Positions 8,430 to 16,858 of a stretch of DNA of 64,000 nucleotides are shown here, piece by piece. Source of the stretch: Foetidibacter luteolus. GTDB lineage: Bacteria > Bacteroidota > Bacteroidia > Chitinophagales > Chitinophagaceae. Below the pieces are notes generated by a model. That model was given only the letters and a program-made list of their open reading frames with translations. It did no database searches and was not told the DNA's origin. The stretch spans positions 62,001 through 126,000 of the forward strand of contig NZ_VVIP01000058.1 in the NCBI RefSeq assembly GCF_009650435.1. The letters run 5' to 3'. Position 1 is the stretch's first letter. Every line of letters begins with the position of its first letter. A program made the position numbers and the translations under genes.

Positions 8430-8456
8430 GTTTCTGCCGCCTCCGGCGGCAGAAAC
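8430..8456. repeat. Family C hairpin
   Basis: 27-nt palindrome GTTTCTGCCGC-CTCCG-GCGGCAGAAAC. It differs from the copy at 1234 by one base. Confidence 0.8.
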
Positions 8457-8536
8457 GGGAAGATTGCTACTGAAACATGGAAGGGAAACAAGGAATAACT
8501 CAAAACTAAACCGGCCATGTTTTATTCAAAACAACG

Positions 8537-8620
8537 TATCAACATATCGCACCTACGGCGCTCATGGAAAACCGGTTCTTTTCTTACCTACTAACATGCC
8601 GCCTCTACGAGGCTTTGGTT
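8537..8620. repeat. Family D hairpin words
   Basis: Short GC hairpins such as CGCACCTACGGCGC and GCCGCCTCTACGAGGC, linked by CTACTAACAT. Related words recur at 13105-13255 and 35150-35205. Confidence 0.5.
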
Positions 8621-8772
8621 GTTCAATGTTCTTTTGTTCAATGTTCAGTGTTATTAGCAGCACACTAAAAATATTATATGTATTTCACAACATGATAATG
8701 GCGTTATATGTTCCGGTGCCACGTTTTGCGCAACGCACGCAACGATGGCTACAAATCTCAAAGCATCCGCTA

Positions 8773-8865
8773 CTTTGGCTAAAGCCATCCTGTGCGGTTT
8801 TTACTAACCCAAGCCTTTAGGCTTGGGTTAGTACTTCTTAGCGCTATGGCTTTAGCCAAAGTTTT
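8773..8865. repeat. Large nested palindrome
   Basis: The outer arms ACTTTGGCTAAAGCCAT / ATGGCTTTAGCCAAAGT enclose an inner arm pair ACTAACCCAAGCC / GGCTTGGGTTAGT around TTTA. No coding sense; the layout is like a REP-type double hairpin. Confidence 0.75.
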
Positions 8866-8916
8866 CATTGTAAATCATTACCAAAATACTCCCAAATTAC
8901 CTTCCCCAACCCGGCG

Positions 8917-9115
8917 CTTTAAAAGCCTGAAAGGCTTTACTAACAATAGCCGGTTATAAACCGGGGTTACACGCAACGCAACATCCCAACCCTGGAGATT
9001 GAATATACAGGAAATTCAACCCCTCCAGGGCTGTAGGCGCATTTTCTATTTCACCACGGGCTTCACCCGTGGCTATTGTAATTTATGCCCTGCGGGCAAT
9101 GAGGGAAAATGCTGT
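8917..9115. repeat. Six-hairpin REP-like array, unit 1
   Basis: A series of short inverted repeats: AAAGCCTGAAAGGCTTT, CCGGTTATAAACCGG, a CAACCCTGG-type pair, CAACCCCTCCAGGGCTG, CCACGGGCTTCACCCGTGG and GCCCTGCGGGC. Unit 2 (9151-9353) has the same words in the same order. Confidence 0.8.
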
Positions 9116-9150
9116 CATTCCTTCCCTTCTCACTTACCACACCTACAGTA

Positions 9151-9353
9151 CTTTAAAAGCCTGAAGGGCTTTACTAACAATAGCCCCGGTTGAAAACCGG
9201 GGTTACAAGCAACATAACATCCCAACCCTGAAAGGGTTGAATATGCTGAAAATCCAACCCCTTCTGGGTTGTCGACGCATATTCTATTTCATCGTGGGTT
9301 ACACCCGTGGCTATTGTAGTTTATGCCCTGCGGGCAATGAGGGAAAATGCTGT
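9151..9353. repeat. Six-hairpin REP-like array, unit 2
   Basis: Direct repeat of unit 1 with a start-to-start period of 234 bases. Stems are kept by paired changes, for example CCCCGGTTGAAAACCGGGG and CAACCCTGAAAGGGTTG. Confidence 0.8.
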
Positions 9354-9384
9354 TACTCTTATCCTGTATGCAAAAAAATTAACA

Positions 9385-9507
9385 GGCTGCACCTTCGGGT
9401 GAGGGATTGAAGCGGTTACCCCGCTGAAGCCTTCGCAGCCCGGCCCTGTGGCGGAGTAATAGCGGAAAGCCCGACCCCTTGCGATAGCTTGGGGGCACCC
9501 CCTGAAA
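9385..9507 (+). repeat. Family B structured repeat, copy B1
   Basis: Box 1 is GGGATTGAAGCGG, box 2 is TAGCGGAAAGCCCG. It is flanked by local GC hairpins. The outer sequence GGCTGCACCTTCGGGTGAGG is shared with copy B5. Confidence 0.75.
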
Positions 9508-10070
9508 ATTTTTAGTAACTAAAAAACGCTATCCTTTAACTACACACAATACCCGTTACAGCTACCTGTTTGTTGAGATAATGCTACATTTCGTAAAGCC
9601 ATTTTGCCGTATGATGTAAAATATCTGCCCGCATTACCGGCCTGCGGTACATTGAACCCTGAAAAACATGAAAGAAAAGGGGGGAACAAAATTTAATGTT
9701 GCGTTTTGCGCAGAAAACATACTTTTATTACGAACAATTTCGTTCATCTTCCGGCAACCAACTTAAGTACCACTTTAACCGATGGCCGCAAAGCGGCGTA
9801 AGCTTTACAAAATTGCATTGAATAAACAATCACAGGTAACTGCCTGCATGTTATTGTTGTGCCCAACCTCTGGCAAGTTTGACGCACAACCCGGACGCCG
9901 TTTCTACGGCGTCTTTAAAGAGAAACCGAAGCATAAATATATTGTTTGCCTAACGCAGAAACAAGATTTAAAATAACAGTGTGTACAAGTTGGGAATGAC
10001 ACACTTTAAGGGCGGCCCATTTCTATCGGCTGCCGCATTATTTAAAATGTTACAGCAGTTATGGCAACAC

Positions 10071-11336
10071 TTAATGAATGACAAAATGCTTACCCGGTTT
10101 TACCAGCAGCTCGCAGCCTGCGGCAATGGTAAAGGGTGTATGTAATATACATTGTCCGCCGGGCAAAGGGTCTATAATAACCTGCGTATTGCTGCCGGGC
10201 GTGGCAACAGGCGGCTGGCTGTTCACCCAATTACCGGCCAGTTCCCAATCACCGTTTCCCGTAAAAACATAGGTGGCTTTTATGCCTGTAACATAAGGTG
10301 TGATGTTAAAGTAATGAACCCTGGGTGGCACATCCAGGTGTATGGGGCCTACGGTACGCTCAAACCTCTCGTTGCTGATGTAACCATAAGCATCGCCGTT
10401 AAAGCAAATACCTTCGGCCTGCCCCATCGTTAACACATCCGGCAAATCAATTTTTCTTTTGTTGCCTGAAAAATAGCGTGTGCCGGTATAACCGTACAGC
10501 AGGTGCATAAAATGCCGGCCCGTACCGGATACCTGGTAGCCCAGCAAAACAACCAGCTTTTGATAGGGCGATTTGTCTGCCCCGGTAACCAGGTAACCGG
10601 TGGCAAGTGTTTCCACCGGCTGCGCCTTGTAGGTTCCGGCAGAGATGCCTTTAATTACATAGTGCGTGGTATTTTGTTCAACCCAGTTTTTGGTAAAAAG
10701 GTGAATGCGGCCGCTATCTATCAGCATAGCCTCGCAATCAAACTGAGTATTGTTGGGTGATGATTTTTGCGGGGGTTGCGGTTGATTGGCATAAGTAAAC
10801 TTAATGGTGGATATTTTGGAAGCGGGTACGTACACTACCGGGTTGTTTTTGAAGTTGGCCGGTATGGCAGACAGGGGAAACCTGTATATTTTAAGGTCTG
10901 TTCTTGCACCGGTGGCGTTGTTGCCAAAATCACCAATGTAAAAATAGCCGTTATAAAAGGCAATATCTTCCCAATCTACATTGCTGGCGCCTTTTAAATA
11001 AACAGTTTGCAAAATTCTTCCGGTTATACTGTCAACCCGGTAGATAGCGGCGGCCCCTCCCCCGTCGTTAAAAGACCATAAGAAATTACCCGCCATTTGC
11101 AATCCGCTGGTTTCAATAAGCGTATCACTTAACCTGTCAACTTTTACGGGAGGAATATATTCCACCGCGTTGTAGATGCAGCTTCCATTATTGGCCGTTG
11201 CGGCCGGGTTGTAATTGGTGGCCGCGGAATCTGTACAGCCATACACCTGGCTAACAGCATGCTGCGGTAATGCCATTACAGTAACAACGAATGCGCTAAA
11301 TACGAAACTAAAATGATAAGTATGTAAACTTTTCAT
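10071..11336 (-). CDS. Secreted beta-propeller-like protein of unknown function
   Basis: A 421-aa protein with a signal peptide (about 1-30) followed by a short cysteine-bounded module GCTDSAATNYNPAATANNG-SC (33-53) that is common in secreted Bacteroidota proteins. Residues 60-350 form repeated beta segments (FLWSFNDGGG, NVDWEDIAFYNGYFYIGDFG, AEGICF) resembling esterase/phytase-like propellers. The last 55 residues (GNGDWELAGNW, GGQCIL) resemble small beta modules at the ends of surface proteins. No sorting motif is certain. It stands alone; the family is not recognised. Confidence 0.6.
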   Translation of the reverse strand: MKSLHTYHFSFVFSAFVVTVMALPQHAVSQVYGCTDSAATNYNPAATANNGSCIYNAVEYIPPVKVDRLSDTLIETSGLQMAGNFLWSFNDGGGAAAIYRVDSITGRILQTVYLKGASNVDWEDIAFYNGYFYIGDFGNNATGARTDLKIYRFPLSAIPANFKNNPVVYVPASKISTIKFTYANQPQPPQKSSPNNTQFDCEAMLIDSGRIHLFTKNWVEQNTTHYVIKGISAGTYKAQPVETLATGYLVTGADKSPYQKLVVLLGYQVSGTGRHFMHLLYGYTGTRYFSGNKRKIDLPDVLTMGQAEGICFNGDAYGYISNERFERTVGPIHLDVPPRVHYFNITPYVTGIKATYVFTGNGDWELAGNWVNSQPPVATPGSNTQVIIDPLPGGQCILHTPFTIAAGCELLVKPGKHFVIH

Positions 11337-11421
11337 GCAGGTAGCCGGTAATGTTGCACAAGATACTTATAGCGGGCTGCTTTAAAGACATGAACATGCA
11401 GTAACCAGAGAGTACATTCCT

Positions 11422-11925
11422 TTACGCTGTACTGTGTACCCGGTAATAAACAGTTTCTGTAGCCATGGTTTCTTCGCCTTGCGGGGTAATATTCCATGCG
11501 GTAATAACAAGTTTATCGGCATCCTCAAGCTTCAGCTCGGTACGCCAGCCCCACCGTTCCGGCATTTCCGGCATGCCATAGCTGCCAAGTACGGAAAAGC
11601 TGGTGCTATCAGCAGCACCGCTTTCAGAAAACATGATGCCGGTACTCATGTGAAAGCTGTCAACCCAGGCGGCCTGCCATTTGTTATTGGCGATGTCAAA
11701 GCCATAGATAACCATGCCCTCAAAAGGTTCTCCGTTAATATGGCCGTTGTACTCATGCAGCATAAAGCGGCCACCTAATACAGGCCTGATAGTCCCTTTC
11801 ATGGGCGATTCGTCGGCAAGGTTGCCAGGCTCGAACCAGGTACGGGTAATGCCTTCCCAATTGCCCTGCAGCAATCCCAGTTGATGGTGCCTGCCATTTT
11901 CTTTAGATGCAACAAATTTTGACAT
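11422..11925 (-). CDS. DUF1579-family protein
   Basis: A 167-aa protein resembling DUF1579: QLGLLQGNWEGITRTWFEPG (19-38), LGGRFMLHEYNGHINGEPFEGM and the GFDIANNKWQAAWVDSFH segment, a lipocalin-like beta barrel of unknown role. There is no signal peptide, so it is likely cytoplasmic. The longest frame starts at TTG 11955; ATG 11925 gives the usual length. No functional neighbour. Confidence 0.75.
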   Translation of the reverse strand: MSKFVASKENGRHHQLGLLQGNWEGITRTWFEPGNLADESPMKGTIRPVLGGRFMLHEYNGHINGEPFEGMVIYGFDIANNKWQAAWVDSFHMSTGIMFSESGAADSTSFSVLGSYGMPEMPERWGWRTELKLEDADKLVITAWNITPQGEETMATETVYYRVHSTA

Positions 11926-12041
11926 AATTGAATGTTGTACTGTAAAATAGGGCAATATGGCGGATAAAAGAAGTAAACAGTACAGTTATGTTACGCTTTG
12001 CAGCCTATGCGTCGTTCGGCCGCAACAAGTATAAGAAACGA

Positions 12042-12239
12042 TTAAAATAACAGGGCCTTCAGTTTGCGGTCAAGGTTATAAATTACATTTGCACGTAAAG
12101 GTCCGTACAGGTTTACACATCTTGTAATTTGATCTAAAGTTAAAGCAGGGTAGGTATTTTGGAGTTGCCTTACCTGTAATTCATCAGCCAGGTTAACATA
12201 TATACCGGTTTGCGCAGATGCTGTTCTTAGTGGTTCCAT
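12042..12239 (-). CDS. Small hypothetical protein, possibly DUF3606-like
   Basis: 65 aa. The pattern NLADELQVRQLQNTYP-TLDQITRCVNLYGPLRANVI recalls DUF3606 proteins, small helical proteins with a V-x-L-x-x-E-x-E-V-R start and a V-x-x-x-G-x-x-x-x-x-V end. ATG at 12239 with clean flanks. Function unknown; the family assignment is weak. Confidence 0.5.
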   Translation of the reverse strand: MEPLRTASAQTGIYVNLADELQVRQLQNTYPALTLDQITRCVNLYGPLRANVIYNLDRKLKALLF

Positions 12240-12536
12240 AGTTTTTTAAGCCTTGGTTTAGTAGCACGAATTAACGAACGCAACTAATTGCATGCAAGAC
12301 CGCCCGGATGATTTAAGGATGGTTTACAGAGCCTTTAAACCTGTTTTAAGAAACAGGTTGTTATTAACCCGTTTTTAAGAGTTGGTTTAACCATAACTCT
12401 GCCAAAATTGACAATAACGCCATAACATGCAGTACCCATGCAAAATTTTATTTAAACAATAACCAACATAAACCCTGATTAAAACGGGAAGGGCCGCCAG
12501 GTAACCCTTTTACCAATCTTAAAAACCGTAATTACT
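12240..12536. other. Divergent intergenic region
   Basis: About 300 bases between oppositely directed small genes. Contains TTAAGAAACAGGTTGTTATT-type AT-rich sequence. No repeat family member or clear promoter match found. Confidence 0.5.
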
Positions 12537-13013
12537 ATGAAACTTTCACAACAGGCAAAAGCCTGCATTATCATTCTGCTTTTTGTAGCGCCAGCCTTTG
12601 CTTACAGCCAGTACCGTGGCACATCCTATTGCGAAAAACCAGTGTACCCAATGCTGGAGATTTCCGCCGAAACCGGGAAACAAACCGCGTTTAATATTTC
12701 AGCGGGTCTTACATCGCTAAACAGCCCGTTCTCTGCCCACTTACTGGTTAACATTGCTACAAAGGAGGCAACATTTGGGCATGAAGACGAGCCCGATGTA
12801 ACCATTAATCCCATGCTGATGCTGAGGGCTCTTATTGCACATAGCCCCACATACCGGCATAATATGGAACTGGTACTGGCGGGTGGCACCAGCGATTACC
12901 GGGCAGGTATCAGGTATTTTTATACACTTAACGGCAGTGCAGCCGCGTTTGTGCAGCCCACCCTTAACAGCAAGGGTTATGTAACCAATTTTGGTGTTAG
13001 CATTGTGCTTTAA
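12537..13013 (+). CDS. Small secreted protein of unknown function
   Basis: 158 aa with a clear signal peptide (KACIIILLFVAPAFAYSQ, about 8-25) and a beta-rich remainder with alternating hydrophobic strands (AGIRYFYTLNG, VTNFGVSIVL), which suggests a small outer-membrane or periplasmic barrel-like protein. Two cysteines: one in the signal region and C31. No family recognised. Confidence 0.6.
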   Translation: MKLSQQAKACIIILLFVAPAFAYSQYRGTSYCEKPVYPMLEISAETGKQTAFNISAGLTSLNSPFSAHLLVNIATKEATFGHEDEPDVTINPMLMLRALIAHSPTYRHNMELVLAGGTSDYRAGIRYFYTLNGSAAAFVQPTLNSKGYVTNFGVSIVL

Positions 13014-13104
13014 ACCATCAAACAGCGGGCCTGCATTACAAGGCGGTGATTAGCGTTACTGCCGGTGAATGGCTGCCGGACACTGTCATTAAGTTAAGCC
13101 CCAT

Positions 13105-13255
13105 CGGGGCTTCCTGTTTGTAGAAACAAGATCATTTTAGATGAACGGATGCCACGTAGTGGCTACCCAATCGTCGCTTAAGGGTAGCCGCTATGCGGGA
13201 TAATTCCCTTGTTGTATGCTATTTCTACAAACATGTAGCACCTACGGTGCAAAGA
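13105..13255. repeat. Family D hairpin element with inverted ends
   Basis: GTTTGTAGAAA near 13114 pairs with TTTCTACAAAC near 13222-13232. Inside are GCCACGTAGTGGC and a GGGTAGCC segment matching GGCTACCC; then TAGCACCTACGGTGC. Confidence 0.6.
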
Positions 13256-13284
13256 ACAATGTCTTTCTTCTTAACTTGACATTG

Positions 13285-13445
13285 GGCTGCCGGATTGAAG
13301 CACAAACGAGACAAAACAACTGATTGTTGTTTTGGCAAAGTTTGCGAACGCAGTTCTGCCCGCAGCCACGAGGTAGGAGTGGTGAGGACTTGCAGCGAAA
13401 AGCCGGGACCACAGCTATAACAAAGCTGCAAAAGCCGAAAGCCCC
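13285..13445 (+). repeat. Family B structured repeat, copy B2
   Basis: Box 1 CCGGATTGAAGC, then CCCGCAGCCACGAGGTA, box 2 GACTTGCAGCGAAAAGCCGG, and a tail GCCGAAAGCCCC. It has an extra 60-nt insert after box 1 compared with B6 (61016-61130). Confidence 0.7.
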
Positions 13446-13458
13446 AACCTGTTTTCTC

Positions 13459-14343
13459 TTACCCGGCTTCCCTGTACTCTTTGGGGGAAATGCCTGTAGC
13501 CCGTTTAAAAAATTTGCCAAAGGAAGACTGATCGGCAAAGTTTAGCATCATACATACCTGTGCTATGGTAAAGCCGGGAATTTTAAGCAATACTTTAGCT
13601 TCGAGGGTTACCACTTCGTCTATTAACTGCCCTGCGGATTTGCCGGTTATCTCTTTCACCACTTCAGACAAATACTTGGGCGTTACAAAAAGTGTGTCAG
13701 CGTAAAAACGAACGCTTCTGTGATTGCGGAAATGCAAGAAAAGGAGGTTATGAAAACGCATATTAAGCTCTTCTTTACGGGTAAGCTTACCGGTGGCTTC
13801 GGCAGCGTGGAATTGGTACAGGGCATCTATCTCGTACAGCAGCGATATGATAAGGTTGCGGGCAATTTCTTTACGATAGGGATAATCGTTTTTTTCCACC
13901 TTTTCGCGGATAAGTTTAAAGAAATTAAGCAGCGAGGCCGCGTCTTCATCTGTAAGCTTTAAACCTGCATAGGCGTTGGGTTTAAAGAACCCCAGGTTAT
14001 CCAGCACATGGGTGTTAAGCTGGTTATCTAACAGGAAAGGTTTCGTAAAAAAAATAATACGGGCGTTCAGGTCGGCACTGTGTTCAACAATCTGAATAAT
14101 ATGATGCGGGGTAACAGAAAGAAAGGTATTGGATGAAATAAAATATTCCTGCAGGTTTAGTTTTATACGGGCCGATCCACTGGTGCAAATGCCAAATACG
14201 TAAAAGTTAGTACGCATGGCCGGTGCAGGTGCAATAACAAAACTCTGCTCTGGTGAAACGTAAAAGTCAGTATCGCTCCAATTGATGTTTTCTTCGGCAA
14301 GAAAGGTACGGATGTCGAATTCCGGCAACCTGGGATTATTCAT
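13459..14343 (-). CDS. AraC-family transcriptional regulator
   Basis: 294 aa. The N-terminal part (about 25-150) is a cupin-like effector domain (SGSARIKLNLQEYFISSNTFLSVTPHHI). The C-terminal part (about 190-292) has the two helix-turn-helix motifs: SVRFYADTLFVTPKYLSEVVKEITGKS and FTIAQVCMMLNFADQSSFGKFFKRATGISPKEYR. Such proteins usually act as ligand-responsive activators. Its target is not evident; a candidate small RNA is transcribed divergently from its upstream region. ATG at 14343. Confidence 0.9.
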   Translation of the reverse strand: MNNPRLPEFDIRTFLAEENINWSDTDFYVSPEQSFVIAPAPAMRTNFYVFGICTSGSARIKLNLQEYFISSNTFLSVTPHHIIQIVEHSADLNARIIFFTKPFLLDNQLNTHVLDNLGFFKPNAYAGLKLTDEDAASLLNFFKLIREKVEKNDYPYRKEIARNLIISLLYEIDALYQFHAAEATGKLTRKEELNMRFHNLLFLHFRNHRSVRFYADTLFVTPKYLSEVVKEITGKSAGQLIDEVVTLEAKVLLKIPGFTIAQVCMMLNFADQSSFGKFFKRATGISPKEYREAG

Positions 14344-14500
14344 AAAGCGGGATTATGCTCCCCTTAAGTTAATAAATAAATTCAAAAAACAGAGCAGGGC
14401 GCTTAAAATTAATACAGTGTTGCCACATTTGGCCACCTGGAAAAATGCCTGAGAAGACTAACGTTGTGAAAAATCACATCTAAAAAAAATATTTATCCCA

Positions 14501-14531
14501 TTGGTTACGGTCGCGAGTAGATGCAACTTTG
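14501..14531 (+). promoter_or_regulatory. Bacteroidota-type promoter match
   Basis: TTGG (14501-14504), exactly 19 bases, then CAACTTTG (14524-14531), which is TAnnTTTG with one mismatch. The predicted transcript start is near 14537. Confidence 0.5.
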
Positions 14532-14535
14532 TACT

Positions 14536-14630
14536 GTTGTTACGATACGAGCAAGTAACAGTAACAATAATTTTTCATTGGGGGTTATATGCTGAAATAA
14601 ACGGAGGTTTTTCAACCTCCGTTTTTGTTT
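14536..14630 (+). ncRNA. Candidate small RNA (about 95 nt)
   Basis: The stretch from the predicted start to the terminator has no coding frame of note. It contains a small inverted motif (TGTTGTTAC / GTAACAGTAACA) and ends in a strong stem plus T run. Evidence is only the promoter-to-terminator layout. Confidence 0.35.
14598..14628. terminator. Bidirectional terminator
   Basis: An 11-bp stem (AAACGGAGGTT / AACCTCCGTTT) with loop TTTC. A T run follows on the plus strand; it can also end the minus-strand Spy-like gene, whose stop is 20 bases away. Confidence 0.8.
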
Positions 14631-14647
14631 GTGCGCCTTTTTTGAGA

Positions 14648-15052
14648 TTATCCCTTTTTGGATTTATAATTTTCTTTTGCCTTATCCATCATTTCTTTTT
14701 TAAAAGTTTTATACTTTTCAAACTGCTCCGGGGTAAATATTTTTTCCAACTCCCCGTCTTTATCCCCCATTGCGGATTTTGCTTTTCTCATTTTAGCAAA
14801 CCGGCCGCCGCCATCATTTTTAAGTGCATCCATTTGCCGGGCATACTTAAGGTTAACTGTGCTTACCTTTTGACACTGTTCATCCGTTAGTGCGAGTTTT
14901 TCCTTCATCATATCGCTCTGCATCTTTGCCCTTTCTTCCGGCGTGCTGTTTTTCAGGTTAGAAGATTGCGCTTGCGTTGCAACAAAGGCTGACAATGCAA
15001 GCACTACAGAAAAAATGAGCACTTTAAACTGTGAAATTCTAATTGTTTTCAT
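14648..15052 (-). CDS. Spy/DUF4890-like periplasmic protein
   Basis: 134 aa with a signal peptide (about 1-29, ending ATQAQ) and a charged, helical mature part: TPEERAKMQSDMMKEKLALTD (37-57), then YARQMDALKN, then FTPEQFEKYKTFKKEM. The TPEERA-M-LxLTxEQ pattern is that of Spy/CpxP-like and DUF4890 proteins, which act as periplasmic chaperones or stress sensors. No envelope-stress regulator adjoins it. ATG at 15052. Confidence 0.7.
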   Translation of the reverse strand: MKTIRISQFKVLIFSVVLALSAFVATQAQSSNLKNSTPEERAKMQSDMMKEKLALTDEQCQKVSTVNLKYARQMDALKNDGGGRFAKMRKAKSAMGDKDGELEKIFTPEQFEKYKTFKKEMMDKAKENYKSKKG

Positions 15053-15162
15053 TTTCTTTTTTTTGATGTTGATTAAATAGGTATTTAATAATTGTAAAAT
15101 GACTGGATGCTGGATGCTGAATACTTAAACAGCCCTTCACGGGAAAGTCTATCTAAAAATGA

Positions 15163-15897
15163 CTACCAGTTGATAACATAACTGCTGCCGTTGCCTAGCT
15201 CTACCGTTGCCTTTTTATTTCCTTGAAATATTACCTGCCCTGAATAACTGAAAGAGCCGCCGCCACTGCCTGCGCCGCTAATGTTTATTGCGGCCGTACC
15301 TGAAATAACCTGGTAGGTTTTCTTATCAACCAATATATCAGTTGAGGTTATGATAATGGTACTGCCAAAGGATTTCTTGTTTCGCACTTTTGAGATTTGT
15401 GTGCCGGTACGCTGGTATGTTGCGTTTAAAAGATAATTGCCCCCGTTTTGGGCTTTCCATGAAACATCTACCTGGGCATGGCTGCTGTCGTTTGACGACA
15501 TGCGTGGCGCATCATAGCTGGTTTTGCCGTTGCTTATAACAAGCAACCCGCCGGGTATGCCTGCACTGCAGTTAACACTAATGCTTTGCTGGTAAGCATA
15601 ACTGTAAGTTACAGCCGCCCCGGCCACATTTTGCCCGGCAATAGCAGTATCCTTTTGTATACCGCAGGCAGATGATACGGCGGCGGTTCTTGCGCTGCTC
15701 TCTGCAAGCAATACAAGGCCATCACTTTCTGGAGAAACAGCCTGGCTTACGGCGTCAGCGGCATCATCTATGCTAACAGTTTCCGGCGTAACAGCCTCCT
15801 GGTTTTTGGAGCAGGAAGCCATCAGTACAGCAATTGCAGAAACGGCTAACAATTTTGTTGCTTTTGAAAAATTTGGCTTAGTGAAATAAATTTTCAT
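15163..15897 (-). CDS. Lipoprotein of unknown function
   Basis: 244 aa with a lipoprotein signal (LMASC, C29). The mature part is Ser/Thr/Gly rich and beta-strand rich (SYAYQQSISVNC, VDVSWKAQNGGNYLLNATYQRTGTQ, GSGGGSFSYSGQVIFQGNKKATVELGNG). No family recognised. It probably sits on the outer membrane facing the periplasm or the surface. Confidence 0.65.
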   Translation of the reverse strand: MKIYFTKPNFSKATKLLAVSAIAVLMASCSKNQEAVTPETVSIDDAADAVSQAVSPESDGLVLLAESSARTAAVSSACGIQKDTAIAGQNVAGAAVTYSYAYQQSISVNCSAGIPGGLLVISNGKTSYDAPRMSSNDSSHAQVDVSWKAQNGGNYLLNATYQRTGTQISKVRNKKSFGSTIIITSTDILVDKKTYQVISGTAAINISGAGSGGGSFSYSGQVIFQGNKKATVELGNGSSYVINW

Positions 15898-15994
15898 TAC
15901 TTGAAATTTTAGTTTGTGTGAATGGGATTAACAGACGGCGGTATGTGCTGAAAATTTAACCGCCAGCGGTGAAGCTGACAAAGACAGGGGCGAA

Positions 15995-16756
15995 CTATCC
16001 TTTATAATGCATTTTATTGCGGAATAAATCAATAAACCCGCGGAACATAAGCGTAAAAGGGTTATAGCTGATGAGGCCACTGGTTATGCCATAAACGGGT
16101 TTTTCCGTTTCCGGTTGCCAGGTTTTAAACAGCCTGTCCCAAATCATGAATACGCCACCAAAATTTTTGTCAATGTATATGCGGTTACTTCCATGGTGCA
16201 CCCTGTGGGCGGAAGGCGTATCTATCCATCCTTCCGCAAAGCCAAGCTTACCTACAGCTTCCGTATGCATAAAAAACTGGTACAGCAGGTTAAGGGCATA
16301 AGATGCAGCGATGAATGCCGGGGGAAAACCAATTACTGCCAGCGGCATAAAAAACAAGGGGCTTATCAGTGCGCTGAACCAGTTAAGGCGGTAGGCGGTG
16401 GTAAGGTTCATACACATTCCTGAATGGTGTACCAGGTGAAAAGCCCATAAGGGTTTCCATACGTGGGATGCCCGGTGAAACCAGTAATAAATAAAATCAG
16501 CCAGTACAAAGCATATCGCAAAACTCCACCAGGATGCAGGTATATTAAGTACAGCATACCTTGATGCAAAACCAGTTACACCCAACTGGTAACCTGCAAA
16601 TAAGAACTTGGAGAAATGAAACCCGGCAAAAATAGCCAGGTTAGTAAACGTGTCTTTCACTTTATAAGCCTTTTTTCCGCTGCCCCAGCTCCAAATAATT
16701 TCTGCCAGTATAAAAAACAGTAAGACTATTAAAAACCATCCCCTGTAATGTTTCAT
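15995..16756 (-). CDS. Sterol-desaturase/fatty-acid-hydroxylase family membrane protein
   Basis: 253 aa from ATG 16756 (the frame also opens at ATG 16801 and GTG 16804). An integral membrane di-iron enzyme: histidine clusters HRASH, HLVHHSG and HRVHHGS, plus a further His in FMHTEA, give the eight-histidine iron-binding set of the FA-hydroxylase superfamily. These enzymes hydroxylate or desaturate lipids, carotenoids or sterols in the membrane; which substrate is used here is unknown. It lies 102 bases downstream of a LytTR regulator on the same strand and may be co-transcribed with it. Confidence 0.85.
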   Translation of the reverse strand: MKHYRGWFLIVLLFFILAEIIWSWGSGKKAYKVKDTFTNLAIFAGFHFSKFLFAGYQLGVTGFASRYAVLNIPASWWSFAICFVLADFIYYWFHRASHVWKPLWAFHLVHHSGMCMNLTTAYRLNWFSALISPLFFMPLAVIGFPPAFIAASYALNLLYQFFMHTEAVGKLGFAEGWIDTPSAHRVHHGSNRIYIDKNFGGVFMIWDRLFKTWQPETEKPVYGITSGLISYNPFTLMFRGFIDLFRNKMHYKG

Positions 16757-16858
16757 GTCAATTTGTTTTGTGAATGCTATCTCTTCACAAAATTTGACCA
16801 TCACAGGTAAAATAAAAGGCGCATTACCGGTGAAGCGGACAACAAGCTGGTTGAAACA

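Larger units (their letters stand above)
8290..10070. other. 1.8-kb gene-free, hairpin-rich region
   Basis: No credible gene. It holds, in order: a terminator, family A copy A4, a family C hairpin, family D hairpin words (8537-8620), a large palindrome (8773-8865), a duplicated six-hairpin array (8917-9353), a family B element (9385-9507), and past 9510 mostly unremarkable sequence with a hairpin near 9893-9914. Frames of 64-130 codons crossing it are readings of palindromes. Confidence 0.75.
13014..13458. other. Gene-free repeat region
   Basis: Holds family D hairpin words (13105-13255, closed by the inverted arms GTTTGTAGAAA / TTTCTACAAAC) and the long family B copy B2. No gene. Confidence 0.65.
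14344..14647. other. Intergenic region with candidate small-RNA gene
   Basis: No protein gene. Between the AraC gene and the convergent Spy-like gene it holds a promoter match (14501-14531) and a strong terminator (14598-14628), both on the plus strand. Confidence 0.55.

Noticed and set aside
8428..8820. 130-codon plus-strand frame in the repeat region
   Set aside because: Reads through a family C hairpin and REP-like words; translation has no family character.
9782..9976. 64-codon plus-strand frame
   Set aside because: Short, in a gene-free repeat area, no recognisable motif or ribosome binding signal.
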